Below, in pieces: positions 1 through 8,481 of a DNA stretch of 59,538 nt. The stretch spans positions 1 through 59,538 of the forward strand of contig NZ_JAHHIU010000020.1 of assembly GCF_024539815.1 (NCBI RefSeq). The letters are read 5' to 3'. A model generated the notes under the pieces. The model had not been told where the DNA came from and did not search any database. It saw only the letters and a list, made by a program, of their open reading frames with translations. Each line of letters begins with the position of its first letter. Position 1 is the first letter of the stretch. Made by a program: the position numbers and the translations under genes. Source of the DNA: Streptomyces hayashii (GTDB lineage: Bacteria > Actinomycetota > Actinomycetes > Streptomycetales > Streptomycetaceae).

Positions 1-92
1 GTGACCCTGCCGTTGCTGGCCACGGTGTAGACCCTGATCGTCAACCCCGGGCCCTGTGGGCGTGCCGGGGGCGGGGCGGTACCGTTCGTCAT
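1..92 (-). CDS. Small Pro/Cys protein, 5' part (copy)
   Basis: First 30 codons of the copy of the 69-residue gene at 8842-9051. It is cut by the window edge, so the 3' half is not visible. The start at 92 overlaps the upstream gene's stop, as in the complete copy. Function unknown. Confidence 0.6.
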   Translation of the reverse strand, partial: MTNGTAPPPARPQGPGLTIRVYTVASNGRV

Positions 93-379
93 GTCGACGC
101 TCCCTCGAAGCGTTGGCCACTCCCCGGGGCCGTGACCGCGGCCCGCGGGGTTTTCCTGGCCGTTCCCGACGCAGTCCGGGCCCCGCCCGGCCGGCATCCG
201 CAGGTGCGGATGGGCCAGACGTGCGTGCAGCCGCGAACAACGACCTGTCCTGCCGCGCGCAGTCGTCTGTTGACTGCTCCGCAGTCGAAGCAGGCCATCC
301 CATGCAGTCGGACGATGCTCACGTCGCTGTCGACGACTTGCGGCGTGAGCGGAGGTGCGTCGGGCATCCCCGTTCCCAT
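89..379 (-). CDS. Small Cys-containing protein (copy)
   Basis: Identical copy of the 96-residue gene at 8555-8845; see that entry for motifs. It lies downstream of the XRE-type regulator copy (463-1650) and the dyad at 428-452. Confidence 0.6.
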   Translation of the reverse strand: MGTGMPDAPPLTPQVVDSDVSIVRLHGMACFDCGAVNRRLRAAGQVVVRGCTHVWPIRTCGCRPGGARTASGTARKTPRAAVTAPGSGQRFEGAST

Positions 380-427
380 CTGCTGAGTCCTACGCGTGCA
401 ACAGATGGTGGGGGTGCAGTGAGGGCA

Positions 428-452
428 CAACTACCCCTGTCAGGGGTAGTTG
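428..452. promoter_or_regulatory. 25-bp dyad, operator or terminator (copy)
   Basis: Perfect inverted repeat, 11-base arms (CAACTACCCCT) around a 3-base centre, between the regulator gene and the small-protein operon. Mirror of 8482-8506. Confidence 0.6.
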
Positions 453-462
453 GGGTGGGGCG

Positions 463-1650
463 TCAGGTGGCAGAGCACCACTCCGCGAAGTTGGTGAGCG
501 TTTCCGAGTCGGCGCGCTTGAGGCGTCGGAGGGTGGCCGCGTCCTCACGGACCCAGGGGTGCTCGCGGGTGTGCTGCGGGGCGATGTGCCTCGCGACTTT
601 GAGGGACTCGAAGGCGTGCTCGGCTTGGCCGGACCATAGCTGTGCCCGCGACAGTTCGATGTAGAAGCCGCTGCGTCGCTCGGCTGGAAGGCTGTCAGAG
701 GGCTTCCACGTTCGGGCGACGTCCAGGGCGCGGCCGATGTGGTCGCCCCCCAGGCTGACGGCTACGGACACCTCGTGGATGTGCACGGAGTCTGGGCCGA
801 ACGCGGTCCCGTGGTAGACGTCTTCAGGGACGCGTTCGCCGAGGGAGCGAGCTTCCCGGAGGTGGGTGTTCGCAGCGACCGCGTTCTTCGCTCGGGCGGC
901 AATGACGGCAGCTCTCATGTGGAGTGCGCCGCGTGCAGCGACCTGATCGCGTTCGGTCGACGAAGGTGCGGCGTCGATGGCCTGTTCGAGGGCGCGCAGC
1001 CCGGGGGCGTGTGCGTACGCGGCGAAGAACGTCTCGGTGCGCACGTAGGCGACCGACGCGACCAGGAGGGGGTCCTCGGCTTCGGGGGCGATCCAACGCA
1101 TGAGGTCGATCAGTCGTGCCGACAGGTCCCTGGCCCCGAATTTGTAGGCGACGGCGTCGGCGGACCGGTAGGCGCTCACCATGAGCTTGGCCAGCGTGGG
1201 CCGTTCGTGGGCGGGGGCCTGGTGGAACGCGCAGGCGAGCTCGGTGAGCAGGGCGGGCAGCTGCCGGGCGATCCGTGTGTACTGCGCGGCCAGCCTCCAC
1301 TGGACGGCTTCCTCAACCGCGGTCCGCAGCTCATGCACGGGCCGGACGGCCATGTCGTCGGGGATGTCGTAGGCCGCGAGAGCTGCCGACAGGGCAGGGA
1401 GGTTGTCATGGACCCGGGTGTGGGCCGGGTCGCGGTCGGCGCGCAGACGGGCAGGGTCCACGCCCAGCGCGTCCGCGATCGCCTCCAGAGTGGCGTCGCT
1501 GGGCTGGCGTTCGCCCTGCTCGATTTTGCGGACCATGCCCACAGACAGGCAGGCGGCGGCTGCCAGCTGCTGCTGTGTCAGCTTGGGGCGCATGACGCTG
1601 CGGTAGTAGGCGACGCGAGCGCCTACACCGCTTTGGGGGTGTGCGGGCAT
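463..1650 (-). CDS. XRE-type HTH regulator with helical C-terminus (copy)
   Basis: Identical copy of 7284-8471; see that entry. The start at 1650 is chosen for the GGAG placed five bases upstream of the ATG. Confidence 0.8.
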   Translation of the reverse strand: MPAHPQSGVGARVAYYRSVMRPKLTQQQLAAAACLSVGMVRKIEQGERQPSDATLEAIADALGVDPARLRADRDPAHTRVHDNLPALSAALAAYDIPDDMAVRPVHELRTAVEEAVQWRLAAQYTRIARQLPALLTELACAFHQAPAHERPTLAKLMVSAYRSADAVAYKFGARDLSARLIDLMRWIAPEAEDPLLVASVAYVRTETFFAAYAHAPGLRALEQAIDAAPSSTERDQVAARGALHMRAAVIAARAKNAVAANTHLREARSLGERVPEDVYHGTAFGPDSVHIHEVSVAVSLGGDHIGRALDVARTWKPSDSLPAERRSGFYIELSRAQLWSGQAEHAFESLKVARHIAPQHTREHPWVREDAATLRRLKRADSETLTNFAEWCSAT

Positions 1651-1717
1651 ACTGGCTCCAGGTTCGGTGCGTCCACTCCGAACCGTACTCGCGCGCGGAC
1701 GCCGCGTGTACGCCAAC

Positions 1718-1747
1718 GGCCTCACCAACCTGATGGTTGGTGAGGCC
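1718..1747. terminator. Inverted repeat between HAD and regulator genes (copy)
   Basis: Mirror of 7187-7216: 13-bp perfect stem with a 4-base loop and no T tract. Either a GC-type terminator or an operator of the regulator promoter. Confidence 0.5.
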
Positions 1748-1759
1748 GGTTGACGTCAC

Positions 1760-2401
1760 TCAGCCGTGGATGACGCTGATGAGCTGCGTGAGGTCGTCCA
1801 CTCGCCAGTCCGCCGCGGCGATGACGTCCGGGTCGTCGGCCCACAGGTGACCCCACGGGCCTCGGCGCAGGTGTGCCGCGCGCAGCCCGGCCGCCTTCGC
1901 GGGGAAGACGTCGTTGGCCGGGTGGTCCCCGACGTACAGCGTGGCGTGAGGAGCCGCTTGGGCCACCTCCAGCACGCGCCGGAAGAACCCCGGCGCCGGC
2001 TTGGCCACCCCCCACTCCGCGGAGGTGACGATGAGGTCGGCGGGAAGGCCAAGGCCGCGCAGCAGTTCCCCGGCTCTGACCGTCTGGTTCCCCGCGATGA
2101 TCACCCGCACGCCGACGTTGCGCAGCGCCGACAGGGCCGGGCGGACATCGTCGTAGAGGTCGCTCTCGGTGAGCTGCTCGCCGCGGCCGGCGGCCTCGCG
2201 GGCTCGGTACTCGGCGTCCACGTCGATGCCGGGGCGCAGTAGCCGGAGTGCTTCGGCGTTGTCCTGGCCGCGGGTGACAACGGCACCGACGAGAGCTGAC
2301 ATGGTGTGGTGTGGAACTCCCAGCCAGTCGGCCCAGGAGACCCAATAGCGGTCATCCCGGGTGATCGTTTCGCCGACGTCCAGCACGATGGTCTCAATCA
2401 C
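1760..2401 (-). CDS. HAD-family hydrolase (copy)
   Basis: Identical copy of 6533-7174; see that entry for the motifs and the substituted second Asp. Confidence 0.8.
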   Translation of the reverse strand: MIETIVLDVGETITRDDRYWVSWADWLGVPHHTMSALVGAVVTRGQDNAEALRLLRPGIDVDAEYRAREAAGRGEQLTESDLYDDVRPALSALRNVGVRVIIAGNQTVRAGELLRGLGLPADLIVTSAEWGVAKPAPGFFRRVLEVAQAAPHATLYVGDHPANDVFPAKAAGLRAAHLRRGPWGHLWADDPDVIAAADWRVDDLTQLISVIHG

Positions 2402-2427
2402 CCTGGGAGACTACGACACCGTCTCGC

Positions 2428-2889
2428 TCAGGCTGTCGGCTCCGTCGGCCATGCCTTGACTACGATGTCGGTCTCCTCGTCGGTGACGACGACGCGAGCG
2501 CCCGGACGACTGCCGTGCTGGCCGATCCAGCGCGTGAACTTGTCGTCGGCGGTGGACCGCTCATCCCACCAGCCCTGTATGACTCGCACGCCGGCGACGA
2601 TCAGGGTGACCCGGTATCGGCCTTCCATCGGTCGGACTCCGTCCCAGCTCTGCCGCATCGAGGCGATCATGCAGTCACGACACTGATCGTGCCAGCGCCG
2701 GCCCAGGCCCGGCACGGAGACGATGCGTGTCGCTACCGCGAGCGCCCGGCAGGAGCAACAGCCTCGTCGTGAGGGCTGGCCGTAGGCCACGCGATGCCTC
2801 CATCCAGGCGCGCAGGGATCAGCCGGGGCCGGGTCCAGCGTGGCAGCGTCGACGCCCAGAAAGGCGAGCAGCTCAACATCGCTGGGCAT
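2428..2889 (-). CDS. Cys-rich hypothetical protein (copy)
   Basis: Identical copy of 6045-6506; see that entry. It has a strong Shine-Dalgarno sequence and is divergent from the DUF6233 gene. Confidence 0.7.
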   Translation of the reverse strand: MPSDVELLAFLGVDAATLDPAPADPCAPGWRHRVAYGQPSRRGCCSCRALAVATRIVSVPGLGRRWHDQCRDCMIASMRQSWDGVRPMEGRYRVTLIVAGVRVIQGWWDERSTADDKFTRWIGQHGSRPGARVVVTDEETDIVVKAWPTEPTA

Positions 2890-2948
2890 CGCGCCTCCTT
2901 GTCACCCTCGTACTGCCGGTGGGCAGCGTACCTCCTAGAATCGAACGC

Positions 2949-3296
2949 GTGAACGAGTCACGCGACCTGCCGCCCGATCTCCCGCGCTTGCGGACGCTGG
3001 AGACCTGGCTCGCCATGACTCTGGACCGGGTACAGCGGCAGATCGCGGACGCCGAGCGCCAAGAGCAGGAACGACAGTTCGGGGCCGCCTCCAGGCCCCC
3101 GACACCCGACTGGCTCCTGGAGCTCGGCCTCAACCGCACCGCTCCCCCGGTGTACGTGCACGAAGGCCACTGCCACATGGCGGGTAAGCGCTCGCGCGGC
3201 ATCACGCGCCAGGAGGCACTGCGCTGGCTCTCTGACGGCGTGAACGCCTGCAGCCACTGCCGGCCCGACAGCGCCCTCGGGTACCTCGAAGCGTGA
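2949..3296 (+). CDS. DUF6233 domain protein (copy)
   Basis: Identical copy of 5638-5985; see that entry. Its stop lies one base from the stop of the convergent ku copy. Confidence 0.8.
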   Translation: MNESRDLPPDLPRLRTLETWLAMTLDRVQRQIADAERQEQERQFGAASRPPTPDWLLELGLNRTAPPVYVHEGHCHMAGKRSRGITRQEALRWLSDGVNACSHCRPDSALGYLEA

Positions 3297-3297
3297 C

Positions 3298-4215
3298 TCA
3301 GGCGCTGCGGCGCTTGCGCGCGGGCGCCTTCTTCGCAGCGGCCTTCTTCGCCGGCTGCTTCCCGGTCGCCTTTTTCGCACCGGCCGTCTTCTTCGCCTTC
3401 GGCATCTCGTGCACGTCGGCGCTGCCACCCTCTCCGCGGGAGGCTCGCGCCTTCTGCACGGACTCGTTCAGGGCAGCCATCAGGTCGAGAATCTCGCCCG
3501 GCTTTTCGGCCTCCGGCACCTCCGGGAGCGGCTTGTCACCGCGCTTGGCCTCGATGATCTTCGCCAAGGCTTCGGTGTACGTGTCCTTGAAGTCGTCGCC
3601 CTCAAGGTCGTCGCGGGCCATCGTCTCCATCAGCGCGAGCGCGCCTTCGATCTCGTCCTCTGTGAGGTCCACCGGCGGCGGCAGCAGCTCCATAGGATCG
3701 CGGATCTCGTCGGGCCAGTGCATCGCGTGCAGGACGATGGCATTGCCGCGGACCCGCAGCATGCCGAGCCTCTCGCGCCCGCTCCAGGCGTACTTCGCGA
3801 CGGCTACCTTCGACGACCTCTGCAGCGCCTGCCGGAGCAGCTTGTACGGCTTCGCGGCGACCTGCCCGTCCGGAGCCAGATAGTAGCCCTCGCCGATCCG
3901 GATGGGGTCGATGTCGTCCGCCGCCACGAATGCGTCGATCTCGATCGCTTTCGCTGTCGGCAGCGGCAGGTCGCGCAGCTCCTCGTCGGTGATGGCGACG
4001 ACTTGGTCCCTGGCGTACTCGTAGCCCTTGCCGATCTCCGCGTTCGACACCTCGCGGCCCTCGATCTCGCACACCTTCCGGGTGCGAACCCGACTCATGT
4101 CCTCCAGGTGGTACTGGTGAAACTGGATGCTGTGCTTCTCGGTGGCGGACTGGACGTGAATAGGTACCGTGACCAGGCCAAACGAGATGGCACCTGACCA
4201 AATGGTTCGAGGCAT
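3298..4215 (-). CDS. ku: Bacterial Ku, DNA end-binding (copy)
   Basis: Identical copy of 4719-5636; see that entry. The two ku copies face away from each other, 503 bases apart across the palindrome centre. Confidence 0.93.
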   Translation of the reverse strand: MPRTIWSGAISFGLVTVPIHVQSATEKHSIQFHQYHLEDMSRVRTRKVCEIEGREVSNAEIGKGYEYARDQVVAITDEELRDLPLPTAKAIEIDAFVAADDIDPIRIGEGYYLAPDGQVAAKPYKLLRQALQRSSKVAVAKYAWSGRERLGMLRVRGNAIVLHAMHWPDEIRDPMELLPPPVDLTEDEIEGALALMETMARDDLEGDDFKDTYTEALAKIIEAKRGDKPLPEVPEAEKPGEILDLMAALNESVQKARASRGEGGSADVHEMPKAKKTAGAKKATGKQPAKKAAAKKAPARKRRSA

Positions 4216-4436
4216 GAGGGACCTCCGCGACGGCCCCGAGCACCCAACAGCCTACGAGTCCCGCGCACGCCCCGCATGCGCGGCCAGGGCACGGACCTCA
4301 CGCTGGACCCATGGCCTCCACGCAGCCGATCGTGATCTACCCGCCCGCCTCCGACGGCGGACGGCGGGTACGGGTCGACGATCACTTCCTGGGCATGGCC
4401 TACGGGCTGCTCGACATTGCCGAGTTCCTGCGCCGC

Positions 4437-4497
4437 GCCGGGATCGACGACGCAGACGAGACCTACGTAGAGTCCACCGGGCTCATCGACTGGCGGG
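4437..4497. other. Unique 61-base spacer of the palindrome
   Basis: This is the only non-repeated DNA between the arms; pairing stops at 4436/4498 apart from three more matching bases (4438-4440 with 4494-4496). Read on the + strand it continues the reading frame of the gene starting at 4311. Read on the - strand it gives a stop after four codons. The spacer therefore belongs naturally with the left arm, and the join at about 4497/4498 is the artificial one. Short GC-rich microhomology lies at the fold point. Confidence 0.9.
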
Positions 4498-4623
4498 GCG
4501 GCGCAGGAACTCGGCAATGTCGAGCAGCCCGTAGGCCATGCCCAGGAAGTGATCGTCGACCCGTACCCGCCGTCCGCCGTCGGAGGCGGGCGGGTAGATC
4601 ACGATCGGCTGCGTGGAGGCCAT
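4483..4623 (-). pseudogene. Second copy of the small gene, truncated
   Basis: Mirror of the gene at 4311. The first 42 codons (4623-4498) are identical. The frame then enters the spacer in the wrong direction, reads P-A-S-R and stops, giving 46 residues instead of about 70. This early stop is the evidence that the right arm is the joined-on copy at the centre. Confidence 0.7.
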
Positions 4624-4718
4624 GGGTCCAGCGTGAGGTCCGTGCCCTGGCCGCGCATGCGGGGCGTGCGCGGGACTCGTAGGCTGTTGGGTGCTCGGGG
4701 CCGTCGCGGAGGTCCCTC

Positions 4719-5636
4719 ATGCCTCGAACCATTTGGTCAGGTGCCATCTCGTTTGGCCTGGTCACGGTACCTATTCACGTCCAGTCCGCCACCGAGAAGC
4801 ACAGCATCCAGTTTCACCAGTACCACCTGGAGGACATGAGTCGGGTTCGCACCCGGAAGGTGTGCGAGATCGAGGGCCGCGAGGTGTCGAACGCGGAGAT
4901 CGGCAAGGGCTACGAGTACGCCAGGGACCAAGTCGTCGCCATCACCGACGAGGAGCTGCGCGACCTGCCGCTGCCGACAGCGAAAGCGATCGAGATCGAC
5001 GCATTCGTGGCGGCGGACGACATCGACCCCATCCGGATCGGCGAGGGCTACTATCTGGCTCCGGACGGGCAGGTCGCCGCGAAGCCGTACAAGCTGCTCC
5101 GGCAGGCGCTGCAGAGGTCGTCGAAGGTAGCCGTCGCGAAGTACGCCTGGAGCGGGCGCGAGAGGCTCGGCATGCTGCGGGTCCGCGGCAATGCCATCGT
5201 CCTGCACGCGATGCACTGGCCCGACGAGATCCGCGATCCTATGGAGCTGCTGCCGCCGCCGGTGGACCTCACAGAGGACGAGATCGAAGGCGCGCTCGCG
5301 CTGATGGAGACGATGGCCCGCGACGACCTTGAGGGCGACGACTTCAAGGACACGTACACCGAAGCCTTGGCGAAGATCATCGAGGCCAAGCGCGGTGACA
5401 AGCCGCTCCCGGAGGTGCCGGAGGCCGAAAAGCCGGGCGAGATTCTCGACCTGATGGCTGCCCTGAACGAGTCCGTGCAGAAGGCGCGAGCCTCCCGCGG
5501 AGAGGGTGGCAGCGCCGACGTGCACGAGATGCCGAAGGCGAAGAAGACGGCCGGTGCGAAAAAGGCGACCGGGAAGCAGCCGGCGAAGAAGGCCGCTGCG
5601 AAGAAGGCGCCCGCGCGCAAGCGCCGCAGCGCCTGA
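4719..5636 (+). CDS. ku: Bacterial Ku, DNA end-binding protein
   Basis: A 305-residue Ku-family protein. Bacterial Ku forms a homodimeric ring that threads onto double-strand DNA ends and recruits ligase LigD for non-homologous end joining in the cytoplasm. The N-terminus MPRTIWSGAISFGLVTVPI is the family's hallmark opening, and the Ku barrel runs to about residue 255. Residues 270-305 form a Lys/Ala-rich basic tail, the kind of extension that strengthens DNA binding. No ligD lies in the window. Streptomyces often carry several ku genes, some near chromosome ends, and this one sits on accessory DNA. It is divergent from the disrupted small gene (start 4623) and convergent with the DUF6233 gene one base away. 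Because the centre of the fold-back lies between the two ku copies, a role in end fusion is tempting but unproven. Confidence 0.95.
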   Translation: MPRTIWSGAISFGLVTVPIHVQSATEKHSIQFHQYHLEDMSRVRTRKVCEIEGREVSNAEIGKGYEYARDQVVAITDEELRDLPLPTAKAIEIDAFVAADDIDPIRIGEGYYLAPDGQVAAKPYKLLRQALQRSSKVAVAKYAWSGRERLGMLRVRGNAIVLHAMHWPDEIRDPMELLPPPVDLTEDEIEGALALMETMARDDLEGDDFKDTYTEALAKIIEAKRGDKPLPEVPEAEKPGEILDLMAALNESVQKARASRGEGGSADVHEMPKAKKTAGAKKATGKQPAKKAAAKKAPARKRRSA

Positions 5637-5637
5637 G

Positions 5638-5985
5638 TCACGCTTCGAGGTACCCGAGGGCGCTGTCGGGCCGGCAGTGGCTGCAGGCGTTCACGCCGTC
5701 AGAGAGCCAGCGCAGTGCCTCCTGGCGCGTGATGCCGCGCGAGCGCTTACCCGCCATGTGGCAGTGGCCTTCGTGCACGTACACCGGGGGAGCGGTGCGG
5801 TTGAGGCCGAGCTCCAGGAGCCAGTCGGGTGTCGGGGGCCTGGAGGCGGCCCCGAACTGTCGTTCCTGCTCTTGGCGCTCGGCGTCCGCGATCTGCCGCT
5901 GTACCCGGTCCAGAGTCATGGCGAGCCAGGTCTCCAGCGTCCGCAAGCGCGGGAGATCGGGCGGCAGGTCGCGTGACTCGTTCAC
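5638..5985 (-). CDS. DUF6233 domain protein
   Basis: A 115-residue protein. The start is GTG at 5985, giving the normal family opening (VNESRDLPPDLPRLRTLETW); the longer open frame upstream is not credible. Residues 1-50 form a charged amphipathic helix (RVQRQIADAERQEQERQ). The C-terminal half carries PPVYVHEGHCHMAGKR and ACSHCRPDSALGYLE, with Cys/His spacing compatible with metal binding. DUF6233 is abundant on Streptomyces plasmids and arms and has no assigned function. No clear Shine-Dalgarno is visible. It is divergent from the Cys-rich gene at 6045 with a 59-base shared promoter region and convergent with ku. Confidence 0.82.
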   Translation of the reverse strand: MNESRDLPPDLPRLRTLETWLAMTLDRVQRQIADAERQEQERQFGAASRPPTPDWLLELGLNRTAPPVYVHEGHCHMAGKRSRGITRQEALRWLSDGVNACSHCRPDSALGYLEA

Positions 5986-6044
5986 GCGTTCGATTCTAGG
6001 AGGTACGCTGCCCACCGGCAGTACGAGGGTGACAAGGAGGCGCG

Positions 6045-6506
6045 ATGCCCAGCGATGTTGAGCTGCTCGCCTTTCTGGGCGTCGACGCTGCCACGCTGGA
6101 CCCGGCCCCGGCTGATCCCTGCGCGCCTGGATGGAGGCATCGCGTGGCCTACGGCCAGCCCTCACGACGAGGCTGTTGCTCCTGCCGGGCGCTCGCGGTA
6201 GCGACACGCATCGTCTCCGTGCCGGGCCTGGGCCGGCGCTGGCACGATCAGTGTCGTGACTGCATGATCGCCTCGATGCGGCAGAGCTGGGACGGAGTCC
6301 GACCGATGGAAGGCCGATACCGGGTCACCCTGATCGTCGCCGGCGTGCGAGTCATACAGGGCTGGTGGGATGAGCGGTCCACCGCCGACGACAAGTTCAC
6401 GCGCTGGATCGGCCAGCACGGCAGTCGTCCGGGCGCTCGCGTCGTCGTCACCGACGAGGAGACCGACATCGTAGTCAAGGCATGGCCGACGGAGCCGACA
6501 GCCTGA
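6045..6506 (+). CDS. Cys-rich hypothetical protein
   Basis: A 153-residue soluble protein that I do not recognise. Six Cys residues (C26, C44, C45, C47, C70, C73) sit in the first half, including GCCSC and HDQCRDC, which looks like a treble-clef or zinc-ribbon metal site. The second half is predicted beta-rich with RYRVTLIVAG and ARVVVTDEETDIVVK. The ATG at 6045 follows AAGGAGG at 6034-6040, a near-perfect ribosome site. The HAD gene follows 26 bases downstream on the same strand, so the two may be cotranscribed. Confidence 0.75.
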   Translation: MPSDVELLAFLGVDAATLDPAPADPCAPGWRHRVAYGQPSRRGCCSCRALAVATRIVSVPGLGRRWHDQCRDCMIASMRQSWDGVRPMEGRYRVTLIVAGVRVIQGWWDERSTADDKFTRWIGQHGSRPGARVVVTDEETDIVVKAWPTEPTA

Positions 6507-6532
6507 GCGAGACGGTGTCGTAGTCTCCCAGG

Positions 6533-7174
6533 GTGATTGAGACCATCGTGCTGGACGTCGGCGAAACGATCACCCGGGATGACCGCTATTGGGTCTCCTG
6601 GGCCGACTGGCTGGGAGTTCCACACCACACCATGTCAGCTCTCGTCGGTGCCGTTGTCACCCGCGGCCAGGACAACGCCGAAGCACTCCGGCTACTGCGC
6701 CCCGGCATCGACGTGGACGCCGAGTACCGAGCCCGCGAGGCCGCCGGCCGCGGCGAGCAGCTCACCGAGAGCGACCTCTACGACGATGTCCGCCCGGCCC
6801 TGTCGGCGCTGCGCAACGTCGGCGTGCGGGTGATCATCGCGGGGAACCAGACGGTCAGAGCCGGGGAACTGCTGCGCGGCCTTGGCCTTCCCGCCGACCT
6901 CATCGTCACCTCCGCGGAGTGGGGGGTGGCCAAGCCGGCGCCGGGGTTCTTCCGGCGCGTGCTGGAGGTGGCCCAAGCGGCTCCTCACGCCACGCTGTAC
7001 GTCGGGGACCACCCGGCCAACGACGTCTTCCCCGCGAAGGCGGCCGGGCTGCGCGCGGCACACCTGCGCCGAGGCCCGTGGGGTCACCTGTGGGCCGACG
7101 ACCCGGACGTCATCGCCGCGGCGGACTGGCGAGTGGACGACCTCACGCAGCTCATCAGCGTCATCCACGGCTGA
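6533..7174 (+). CDS. HAD-superfamily hydrolase
   Basis: A 213-residue protein with a GTG start. HAD motif I is IVLDVGETI with nucleophile Asp8. The usual second Asp (DxD) is Gly10, so classical phosphatase acid/base chemistry may be absent or altered. Motif II is IIAGNQT, motif III Lys lies in VAKPAPGFF, and motif IV is YVGDHPANDV with its acidic pair. A helical cap (about residues 20-90) separates motif I from the rest, as in HAD subfamily IA. Substrate unknown. It follows the Cys-rich gene and precedes a strong inverted repeat (7187-7216) that probably ends the transcript. Confidence 0.85.
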   Translation: MIETIVLDVGETITRDDRYWVSWADWLGVPHHTMSALVGAVVTRGQDNAEALRLLRPGIDVDAEYRAREAAGRGEQLTESDLYDDVRPALSALRNVGVRVIIAGNQTVRAGELLRGLGLPADLIVTSAEWGVAKPAPGFFRRVLEVAQAAPHATLYVGDHPANDVFPAKAAGLRAAHLRRGPWGHLWADDPDVIAAADWRVDDLTQLISVIHG

Positions 7175-7186
7175 GTGACGTCAACC

Positions 7187-7216
7187 GGCCTCACCAACCA
7201 TCAGGTTGGTGAGGCC
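7187..7216. terminator. 13-bp inverted repeat after HAD gene
   Basis: Stem 7187-7199 pairs perfectly with 7204-7216 around ATCA. It begins 13 bases after the HAD stop and lies 68 bases before the regulator start. There is no T tract. It could be a GC-type terminator or an autoregulatory operator for the downstream XRE gene; the perfect symmetry allows both. Confidence 0.55.
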
Positions 7217-7283
7217 GTTGGCGTACACGCGGCGTCCGCGCGCGAGTACGGTTCGGAGTGGACGCACCGAACCTGGAGCCAGT

Positions 7284-8471
7284 ATGCCCGCACACCCCCA
7301 AAGCGGTGTAGGCGCTCGCGTCGCCTACTACCGCAGCGTCATGCGCCCCAAGCTGACACAGCAGCAGCTGGCAGCCGCCGCCTGCCTGTCTGTGGGCATG
7401 GTCCGCAAAATCGAGCAGGGCGAACGCCAGCCCAGCGACGCCACTCTGGAGGCGATCGCGGACGCGCTGGGCGTGGACCCTGCCCGTCTGCGCGCCGACC
7501 GCGACCCGGCCCACACCCGGGTCCATGACAACCTCCCTGCCCTGTCGGCAGCTCTCGCGGCCTACGACATCCCCGACGACATGGCCGTCCGGCCCGTGCA
7601 TGAGCTGCGGACCGCGGTTGAGGAAGCCGTCCAGTGGAGGCTGGCCGCGCAGTACACACGGATCGCCCGGCAGCTGCCCGCCCTGCTCACCGAGCTCGCC
7701 TGCGCGTTCCACCAGGCCCCCGCCCACGAACGGCCCACGCTGGCCAAGCTCATGGTGAGCGCCTACCGGTCCGCCGACGCCGTCGCCTACAAATTCGGGG
7801 CCAGGGACCTGTCGGCACGACTGATCGACCTCATGCGTTGGATCGCCCCCGAAGCCGAGGACCCCCTCCTGGTCGCGTCGGTCGCCTACGTGCGCACCGA
7901 GACGTTCTTCGCCGCGTACGCACACGCCCCCGGGCTGCGCGCCCTCGAACAGGCCATCGACGCCGCACCTTCGTCGACCGAACGCGATCAGGTCGCTGCA
8001 CGCGGCGCACTCCACATGAGAGCTGCCGTCATTGCCGCCCGAGCGAAGAACGCGGTCGCTGCGAACACCCACCTCCGGGAAGCTCGCTCCCTCGGCGAAC
8101 GCGTCCCTGAAGACGTCTACCACGGGACCGCGTTCGGCCCAGACTCCGTGCACATCCACGAGGTGTCCGTAGCCGTCAGCCTGGGGGGCGACCACATCGG
8201 CCGCGCCCTGGACGTCGCCCGAACGTGGAAGCCCTCTGACAGCCTTCCAGCCGAGCGACGCAGCGGCTTCTACATCGAACTGTCGCGGGCACAGCTATGG
8301 TCCGGCCAAGCCGAGCACGCCTTCGAGTCCCTCAAAGTCGCGAGGCACATCGCCCCGCAGCACACCCGCGAGCACCCCTGGGTCCGTGAGGACGCGGCCA
8401 CCCTCCGACGCCTCAAGCGCGCCGACTCGGAAACGCTCACCAACTTCGCGGAGTGGTGCTCTGCCACCTGA
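7284..8471 (+). CDS. XRE-family HTH regulator with helical C-terminus
   Basis: A 395-residue protein starting at MPAHPQSGVG. This start is chosen over an upstream in-frame ATG because GGAG lies five bases before it and the upstream codons overlap the inverted repeat. Residues about 12-68 form a Cro/C1-type helix-turn-helix (LTQQQLAAAACLSVGMVRK, then EQGERQPSDATLEAIADALG). Residues 90-395 are almost entirely alpha-helical, with TPR-like pairing (ARGALHMRAAVIAARAKN, SRAQLWSGQAEHAFESLKVA). The layout is that of XRE-TPR regulators common in Streptomyces accessory DNA. It probably controls the small-protein operon just downstream through the 8482-8506 dyad, though that is inference. Confidence 0.85.
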   Translation: MPAHPQSGVGARVAYYRSVMRPKLTQQQLAAAACLSVGMVRKIEQGERQPSDATLEAIADALGVDPARLRADRDPAHTRVHDNLPALSAALAAYDIPDDMAVRPVHELRTAVEEAVQWRLAAQYTRIARQLPALLTELACAFHQAPAHERPTLAKLMVSAYRSADAVAYKFGARDLSARLIDLMRWIAPEAEDPLLVASVAYVRTETFFAAYAHAPGLRALEQAIDAAPSSTERDQVAARGALHMRAAVIAARAKNAVAANTHLREARSLGERVPEDVYHGTAFGPDSVHIHEVSVAVSLGGDHIGRALDVARTWKPSDSLPAERRSGFYIELSRAQLWSGQAEHAFESLKVARHIAPQHTREHPWVREDAATLRRLKRADSETLTNFAEWCSAT

Positions 8472-8481
8472 CGCCCCACCC

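Larger units (their letters stand above)
1..4436. repeat. Left arm of 8.9-kb palindrome
   Basis: Base x pairs with base 8934-x throughout, checked at several points; every open frame on this arm has an exact mirror on the other. Base 1 already lies inside the repeat (it pairs with base 8933), so the outer end of the arm is beyond the window or at a contig end. No divergence between arms was seen, meaning a very recent duplication or an assembly product. Confidence 0.97.
4311..4682 (+). pseudogene. Small conserved protein fused by the fold-back
   Basis: The open frame starts with MASTQPIVIYPP and is divergent from ku. It runs as a plausible compact protein through the spacer, ending in segments such as AGIDDADETYVESTGLIDW and WRGG. 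At about 4498 it enters the antisense of its own sequence and turns into an Arg/Cys-rich string up to 4682. The natural 3' end is therefore missing and everything after about codon 62 is an artefact of the inverted join. I recall this roughly 70-residue family as a common neighbour of ku in Streptomyces, with no function known. The intact product would probably end a few residues after WRGG. Confidence 0.7.

Noticed and set aside
4437..4497. Natural telomere of a linear chromosome
   Set aside because: The centre falls within a coding gene and there are no series of short terminal palindromes of the kind found at Streptomyces ends.
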